Assembly: GCF_000020725.1 (NCBI RefSeq)
Contig: NC_011146.1
Span: 1,363,501 to 1,427,500 of the forward strand
DNA: 64,000 nucleotides
DNA from: Citrifermentans bemidjiense Bem
GTDB lineage: Bacteria > Desulfobacterota > Desulfuromonadia > Geobacterales > Geobacteraceae
Direction: 5' to 3'
Both the position numbers and the translations under genes were made by a program. Every line of letters starts with the position of its first letter. The stretch's first letter is position 1. The notes under the pieces are model-generated. The model was given only the letters and a program-made list of their open reading frames with translations. It did no database searches and was not told where the DNA came from. Shown here piece by piece: positions 60,701-64,000 of this stretch.

Positions 60701-61438
60701 ATGAACGATCAGGTGAGCAAGCCTATCGACGTGCCGCAGCTTTTCGCCACTCTCAGGCGCTGGATCGGGCCTATGGAGCTGACCGTCGAGCCCGACCCGC
60801 TGCAGGCGGACTGGCACCGGACCGGCTTCCCCGAGCAGATGCCGGGGCTGGATCTGAAGCGGGCGTTGCGGACGCTGGAGGGGACGCCGCAGCTGATGCG
60901 GCTTCTGGCTCGGTTCCGGCTGGAGAACGAGCCGCTCATGGCACAGCTGGGCGAGGCAGCCGCGAAAGGGGAGCTGCAGCTGGCCAAGCGCCTGATCCAC
61001 ACGGTGAAGGGGTCCGGCGGCAACCTGGGGGCCACCAGGCTCTGCAGCGCTGCCGCCTCCCTGGAGATGGCGCTCAATGGCGACGACGCCTCGCTCTTGC
61101 ACCAGACGCTGGAGAATTTCCACGAGAAACTCCACGAGGTCCTAGACTCGATACGCCTCCTGGAAGAGCAATACGGCGGGGCCGTCGGGACGGCATCCGG
61201 GGGCGGGGAGACGATCAAGGTCTGCGCCCAGGACCTGGAACACGTAGCGGCCCTGGCGCGGGCGTTGAAGCGCCTTTTGGAGGACCAGAACATGAACGCG
61301 CTCGGCCTTTGGGAAGAGATGAGGCCGCTTGTAACCGGAGAACTCGCGGACCGGCTCGAAGCGACGCTGCAGTCGCTCGATTTCGGCGATGCCGGCACCA
61401 TCCTGCGGGACATCATGCAAAACCTGGAGATATCGTAA
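57749..61438 (+). CDS. Cache-HAMP-PAS-PAS hybrid histidine kinase with receiver and HPt
   Basis: A 1229-residue membrane phosphorelay protein. Order: membrane helix (about 11-33), periplasmic Cache sensor (about 35-280), second helix (about 288-310), HAMP, PAS (about 370-490, [20 protein letters not shown]), PAS (about 495-620), and HisKA with H641 ([16 protein letters not shown]). Next come HATPase_c ([18 protein letters not shown]), a receiver with phosphoacceptor D939 ([12 protein letters not shown]), and a C-terminal HPt with H1084 ([14 protein letters not shown]). All phosphotransfer residues are present. Its stop overlaps the next gene (TAATG), a REC-GGDEF protein that is its likely output. 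Confidence 0.94.
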   Translation: MKNLSLTTKMSAMVSLLVALILSLLTLGACWYLEQQFRTTIFGQQFSMVSTIAGEIDARIHSTQKQLEALAGTIKPEVLNEPHKAQEFLQQHPEALAVFDSGLLLFSREGVLLAINPMERDMIGRDYSFREYYQKALQTKKTVISEPFITTQHHGHPTVAVVVPLLDSRGRLYGLIGGMIDLLSDNYLGKLAGVRIGKEGNLYLFNSQRTMIVHPDRARIMKQDIPPGANRLLDRALLGFEGAGDTITSRGVPSLSSFKRLNSTGWILGANFPQREAYAPLREAKTLLAVALFISLCGTVLVTHLFMRRLTSPLLTFIGHVQGMGDQERELEPVAISTGDEIGTLALAFNRMVQELQRQRTAARELRLAIDQAPVTVMITDPQGGIEYVNPNFTKVTGYQPEDALGRDPREIIGTGCYPEEFYEELWGTLRSGKEWHGEIRNKRKSGELYWESVSISPVKSPRGEINNFVGVMEDITQRKRAEEALIRSDEQIRLLLESTAEAIFGIDLMGNCTFANPSCARLLGHADPDQLLGKNMHLLMHHTTSEGKPNPVQECAAYQVLRGGEGVHKDDDVFWRRDGSSFAVEYWSYPQLHDGELVGGVVTFFDISERKRAEAELIRATEAAEAATRAKSEFLANMSHEIRTPMNAALGMLYLLQHTELSETQKSYLEKAQTASGVLLGVINDILDFSKVEAGRMVLETTPFRMAAVLSDLQTVAQATLREKPIEFVTRCGADIPEQLFGDPLRLGQVLLNLASNAIKFTEKGKVEVEVALLAQEQGEVTLRFSVADTGIGMTTEQQESVFTPFTQADSSTTRKYGGTGLGLAISRELVQLMGGRMWVVSEPGRGSTFSFIAHLALPAASGAQAAPGGEGPEPDSDTQPALTGVRVLVVEDNLINQEVARLILEKGGIKVDVARNGAEALSLVHLPQACYRAVLMDVHMPVMDGLEATRRIRLDPALARLPIIAMTASVFSEERRLCLEAGMNDQVSKPIDVPQLFATLRRWIGPMELTVEPDPLQADWHRTGFPEQMPGLDLKRALRTLEGTPQLMRLLARFRLENEPLMAQLGEAAAKGELQLAKRLIHTVKGSGGNLGATRLCSAAASLEMALNGDDASLLHQTLENFHEKLHEVLDSIRLLEEQYGGAVGTASGGGETIKVCAQDLEHVAALARALKRLLEDQNMNALGLWEEMRPLVTGELADRLEATLQSLDFGDAGTILRDIMQNLEIS

Positions 61439-62487
61439 TGAGCAGCGGAAATGAAAGCTTGCGGCAGAAGATCCTGATCGTCGACGACACGCCGGCCAAC
61501 ATCGAGATCCTTTACAGCATCCTCAAAGGGGCGTACGACGTCCTTTTCGCCAAGAACGGGGGTGACGCCATCCGCATCGTGCAGCAGCAGTTGCCGGACC
61601 TGATCCTTTTGGACATCATGATGCCGGGGATGGACGGCTACCAGGTCTGCCGGGTGCTCAAGGCGGACCCGCTGACCGCAAAGATCCCGATCATCTTCGT
61701 CACCGCCATGAGTAAGGAGGAGGACGAGGCCATGGGGCTGCAGTCAGGGGCCATTGACTACCTCACCAAGCCGATAAGCCCGCCCATCGTGCTGGCCAGG
61801 GTGAGAAACCACCTGCAGCTCAAGCGGAACTCGGACCTCTTGGAGCAGCTCACCGCGCAACTGGAGGAGAAGAACCGGGCGCTGGAGGTGCTGGCCCGGG
61901 TCGATGGCCTGACCGGCGTCGCCAACCGCAGGCACTTCGACGAGACACTGCGGCTGGAGGTGCAGCGCGCCATGCGCAACGGGCGTTACCTCTCCCTTAT
62001 CCTGTGCGATATCGATTTCTTCAAGAATTACAACGACCATTACGGGCACGTGGCCGGGGACAAATGCCTGCAGTCCTTCGGGGAACTGCTCCAGGGAAGC
62101 TTCAAGAGGGCGGGGGAGGTGCCGGCGCGCTACGGCGGCGAGGAGTTCGCCGTCGTGCTCCCGGACAGCAGGCCGGAAATTGCCGAGGGGCTTGGGGAGC
62201 GGCTGCGTCGGATGCTGCAGGAAAAGGCGCTGCCGCACGAGGCGTCGGAGCTGGGGGTGGTGACCGTAAGCGTCGGTGTGTCGGGAGGGCTCGTGGCGCG
62301 GGGCCAGGACGCCGAGTGGTTCATCAAGGAAGCTGACCGGGCGCTGTACCTTGCCAAGTCCGGAGGAAGAAACAGGGTCGCCCTATCTTCCCAATGCGCG
62401 CCAGAGTCCGGCGATTCCCATGAGGGCTACGGCGACCCCTGCGAGCCGGAGCATGACCTGGTGAAGCTTACCGGATATGGCGCTTGA
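61438..62487 (+). CDS. Response regulator diguanylate cyclase (REC-GGDEF)
   Basis: A 349-residue cytoplasmic regulator. Receiver domain (about 10-125) with phosphoacceptor D59 (LILLDIMMPGMDGYQV) and Lys in DYLTKPISPP, a short coiled coil, then GGDEF (about 165-330) with intact active site GGEEF at 233-237 (RYGGEEFAVVLPDS). Phosphorylation by the HPt of the kinase just upstream would drive c-di-GMP synthesis. The last 105 bases overlap the 3' end of the SafE-like gene on the other strand, so the C-terminal 30 or so residues (after ALSSQCAPE) may be an extension beyond the domain. Confidence 0.93.
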   Translation: MSSGNESLRQKILIVDDTPANIEILYSILKGAYDVLFAKNGGDAIRIVQQQLPDLILLDIMMPGMDGYQVCRVLKADPLTAKIPIIFVTAMSKEEDEAMGLQSGAIDYLTKPISPPIVLARVRNHLQLKRNSDLLEQLTAQLEEKNRALEVLARVDGLTGVANRRHFDETLRLEVQRAMRNGRYLSLILCDIDFFKNYNDHYGHVAGDKCLQSFGELLQGSFKRAGEVPARYGGEEFAVVLPDSRPEIAEGLGERLRRMLQEKALPHEASELGVVTVSVGVSGGLVARGQDAEWFIKEADRALYLAKSGGRNRVALSSQCAPESGDSHEGYGDPCEPEHDLVKLTGYGA

Positions 62488-63042
62488 CGCGGTGCCGAAG
62501 CCGAGCATGACGGGAATCGTTCCCGCTCCCAGGGCCGCCATGGTGGCGGCGCCGGTCAGTGCGCTGCCGGTTCCCGCCGCGGCCACGAGCGGCGCGTAGA
62601 CCATGCCGCAGGGAAGGAGCCCCAGAACGAGCCCCAGGGGAAGCGACGCCAGCGGGGCCCGGGCTGAGAGCGCGCGCTTGAGCGGCTTGGAGAGGAAGCT
62701 CGCAGCACCCCTTTCAAAGACGGAGAGCTTCAGGGCGTCGAGGCCGAGTGCCGAGCTAAGGCCGATCATGACCACCAGCAGGTTCGCGCCGGCGAGAAAC
62801 CAGAAGGAGGCGGACTTGAGCGCCACCAGGTCAAGGGCGGAGCCGGCGAGTCCGGCCACTGCCCCGAGCAGGGTGTAGGTGGCGACCCGGCCGAGGTTGT
62901 AGCAGAGCTGGGAAAAGATGCGCGCGCGTAGCGGCGCCTCGTTGTCCCTCAAAGAAAGGGCCGCCACCACTCCGCCACACATCCCTATGCAGTGGAAGCT
63001 TCCCGTCGCACCCGCCAAAAAAGCCAACCATACTACCAGCAT
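62383..63042 (-). CDS. TauE/SafE-like membrane protein (cbb3 locus)
   Basis: A 219-residue inner-membrane protein with about six helices. Cys-containing motifs FHCIGMCGG (helix 1) and LPCGMVYAPL (helix 4) define the SafE/COG2836 group, which often sits in cytochrome cbb3 oxidase assembly loci and is thought to handle copper or thiol redox chemistry. The ATG at 63042 has GGAGG just upstream. ccoS and ccoI lie upstream on the same strand. The 3' end overlaps the GGDEF gene by 105 bases. Confidence 0.85.
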   Translation of the reverse strand: MLVVWLAFLAGATGSFHCIGMCGGVVAALSLRDNEAPLRARIFSQLCYNLGRVATYTLLGAVAGLAGSALDLVALKSASFWFLAGANLLVVMIGLSSALGLDALKLSVFERGAASFLSKPLKRALSARAPLASLPLGLVLGLLPCGMVYAPLVAAAGTGSALTGAATMAALGAGTIPVMLGFGTASSAISGKLHQVMLRLAGVAVALMGIAGLWRALGR

Positions 63043-63121
63043 CGAACCTCCAGCTCCTTCTGCGACGTTCTCTGATCCCATGCTCAAGCTTCGCAACGTG
63101 ATCACTTGCAGCTTTTAAGCT

Positions 63122-63231
63122 CCCTCCCCCCTTGCGGGGGAGGGTCGGGGTGGGGGGGGAGGGCGCCATATGCGACGTTGTTGGCAGCTTCACCCACCCC
63201 CCGACCCCCTCCCGTCAAGGGAGGGGGAGAC
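63122..63231. repeat. Intact paired GC-rich hairpin repeat
   Basis: Two facing hairpin units: CCCTCCCCCCTTGCGGGGGA with GGGTCGGGGTGGGGGG, then a 35-base spacer, then CCCACCCCCCGACCCCCTCC with CGTCAAGGGAGGGGG. The whole is also a long imperfect inverted repeat. It is the uninterrupted counterpart of the locus at 47.93-50.59 kb that carries two IS481 copies. Confidence 0.75.
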
Positions 63232-63286
63232 CCGCTACCCGTCCTCGGTCGAAGTGCAGCCTGAATTGTCAGCGCCTCTCCCCTCC

Positions 63287-63448
63287 CTACTTCCGCCTCT
63301 TCTCCCGCTCGTCTTCATCCAGCATCCGGTGTTTGGGGCGCTCCATGTCGTGGAATTCCCCGCGCCGCACCGCCCAGAGAAAGACGAGCCAGCATGCGCA
63401 TCCGAGAAAAAGCGACAGCCCCATCAAGGCGATAAGTGAGCTAGCCAT
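63287..63448 (-). CDS. ccoS: cbb3-type cytochrome oxidase assembly protein CcoS
   Basis: A 53-residue protein with one N-terminal membrane helix (ALMGLSLFLGCACWLVFLWAV), then RRGEFHDMERPKHRMLDEDE and a basic end. The GxFxDMExPxxRxLxDE pattern is the CcoS signature. CcoS is needed to insert cofactors into cbb3 oxidase. Its ATG lies inside the end of ccoI (8-base overlap), the standard ccoIS arrangement. Confidence 0.9.
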   Translation of the reverse strand: MASSLIALMGLSLFLGCACWLVFLWAVRRGEFHDMERPKHRMLDEDEREKRRK

Positions 63449-64000
63449 TTCTTGTCCTCATAAGTTTGAGCGAGTTGCCGACCACGCAAATCGAACTGAG
63501 CGCCATGGCAGCTGCAGCATACACCGGCGTCAGCCGCCCGGTCATGGCCAACGGGACGCCGACCACGTTGTAGAGAAAAGCCCAGGCCAGATTCTGCCGC
63601 ACTACGGCCATGGTGCGCCGCGCCATCCGGTGGGCCTCGGCCAGCCGCTCCAGGTCGGGCTTGGCGAGCACCAGGTCGGAGGTCTCCATGGCGATGTCGG
63701 TCCCCCCCGCGACTGCGCAGCCGACGTCGGCAGCCGAAAGCGCCGGGGCGTCGTTGATGCCGTCGCCCACCATAAGGACGGTTCCCCCTTCCTCGCGCAA
63801 CCTCTCGATCTTCGCCGCCTTTTCCGCCGGGGAAAGCTCCCCCCAAGCCTTATCTATCCCGGCGGCCAGCGCCGCTTTTTCGGTGCACTCCTGCCGGTCG
63901 CCGCTGAATAGAAGCGTCCCGATCCCCCCCCTCTTGAAGTAGGAAACGAGCCCCGGCGCATCCTCCCGGATCCGGTCCTTCAACACCAGCGCGCCGCAGT
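63441..64000 (-). CDS. ccoI: Copper-translocating P-type ATPase CcoI (C-terminal part, cut by window edge)
   Basis: The last 185 or so residues of a P1B-type ATPase; the frame is open to base 64000. Present are the end of the P domain (GGIGTLLFSGDRQECTEKAA, EEGGTVLMVGDGINDAPALS with the GDGxNDxP hinge) and the final membrane helices (AWAFLYNVVGVPLAMTGRL, AMALSSICVVGNSLKL). The overlap with ccoS and the neighbouring SafE-like gene identify it as CcoI/FixI, which supplies copper to cbb3 oxidase, rather than a detoxification pump. The phosphorylation and metal-binding sites are outside the window. Confidence 0.88.
   Translation of the reverse strand, partial: CGALVLKDRIREDAPGLVSYFKRGGIGTLLFSGDRQECTEKAALAAGIDKAWGELSPAEKAAKIERLREEGGTVLMVGDGINDAPALSAADVGCAVAGGTDIAMETSDLVLAKPDLERLAEAHRMARRTMAVVRQNLAWAFLYNVVGVPLAMTGRLTPVYAAAAMALSSICVVGNSLKLMRTRNG

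Overview
The window looks like the chromosome of a Geobacter-type Desulfuromonadales bacterium (Geobacter, Geomonas or Citrifermentans). The evidence is GC-rich coding sequence, the mercury-methylation pair hgcA-hgcB, a GEMM-type cyclic-dinucleotide riboswitch, a class II (B12-dependent) ribonucleotide reductase, large cache/PAS hybrid histidine kinases, several c-di-GMP enzymes, many small Fe-S and secreted proteins, and cbb3-oxidase assembly genes. This assignment is an inference from content; no database search was possible.

Layout. 1-3.1 kb: end of kdpD, then kdpE and kup in one translationally overlapping K+ operon. 3.2-6.3 kb: a zinc alcohol dehydrogenase and an Lrp/AsnC regulator divergent from alanine dehydrogenase. 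6.3-11.8 kb: TonB receptor plus ABC-type binding protein, divergent from a hybrid histidine kinase, with the remnant of a second kinase. 11.8-12.8 kb: promoter, GEMM riboswitch and intrinsic terminator ahead of a secreted charged-repeat protein. 13-15.2 kb: tag and pyk. 15.2-18 kb: promoter, a 33-residue ORF, hgcA, hgcB, a DUF1540 protein, a ferredoxin and a small unknown protein. 18-30 kb: mostly single enzymes and envelope proteins, including a minus-strand run of lipoproteins and a DUF4403 protein whose start seems broken by one base in a homopolymer. 30.2-32.5 kb: nrdJ behind a candidate NrdR box. 32.7-36.3 kb: a GAF-GGDEF cyclase with a beta-helix protein, then rph-rdgB. 36.5-36.95 kb: four tRNAs (Pro, Arg, His, Leu). 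37-47.9 kb: YceI/MarR, a large ferritin-like protein of unknown function, a c-type cytochrome behind a near-consensus promoter, a GAF/HD-GYP phosphodiesterase, NfeD, a CAP protein, and an ExeA/GspB pair.

47.9-50.6 kb holds two copies of one IS481-family element, each with its own target duplication, inserted in the two hairpins of a GC-rich paired intergenic repeat. An uninterrupted relative of that repeat lies at 63.1-63.2 kb. 50.7-54.1 kb: recD2, a racemase-like protein and an FmdE-like protein overlap as one operon. An MFS exporter, a LysE exporter, an Fe-S protein, a 1229-residue hybrid kinase and its REC-GGDEF partner follow. The window ends in cbb3-oxidase assembly genes (SafE-like, ccoS, ccoI).

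Signalling by cyclic dinucleotides is a recurrent theme: two GGDEF proteins with intact GGEEF sites, one HD-GYP phosphodiesterase and one riboswitch. The most consequential locus is hgcAB, which predicts methylmercury production; its leader ORF and ribosome-site hairpin are the least explained part. Starts were chosen by ribosome-binding site and signal-peptide fit, so several differ from the longest open frame.
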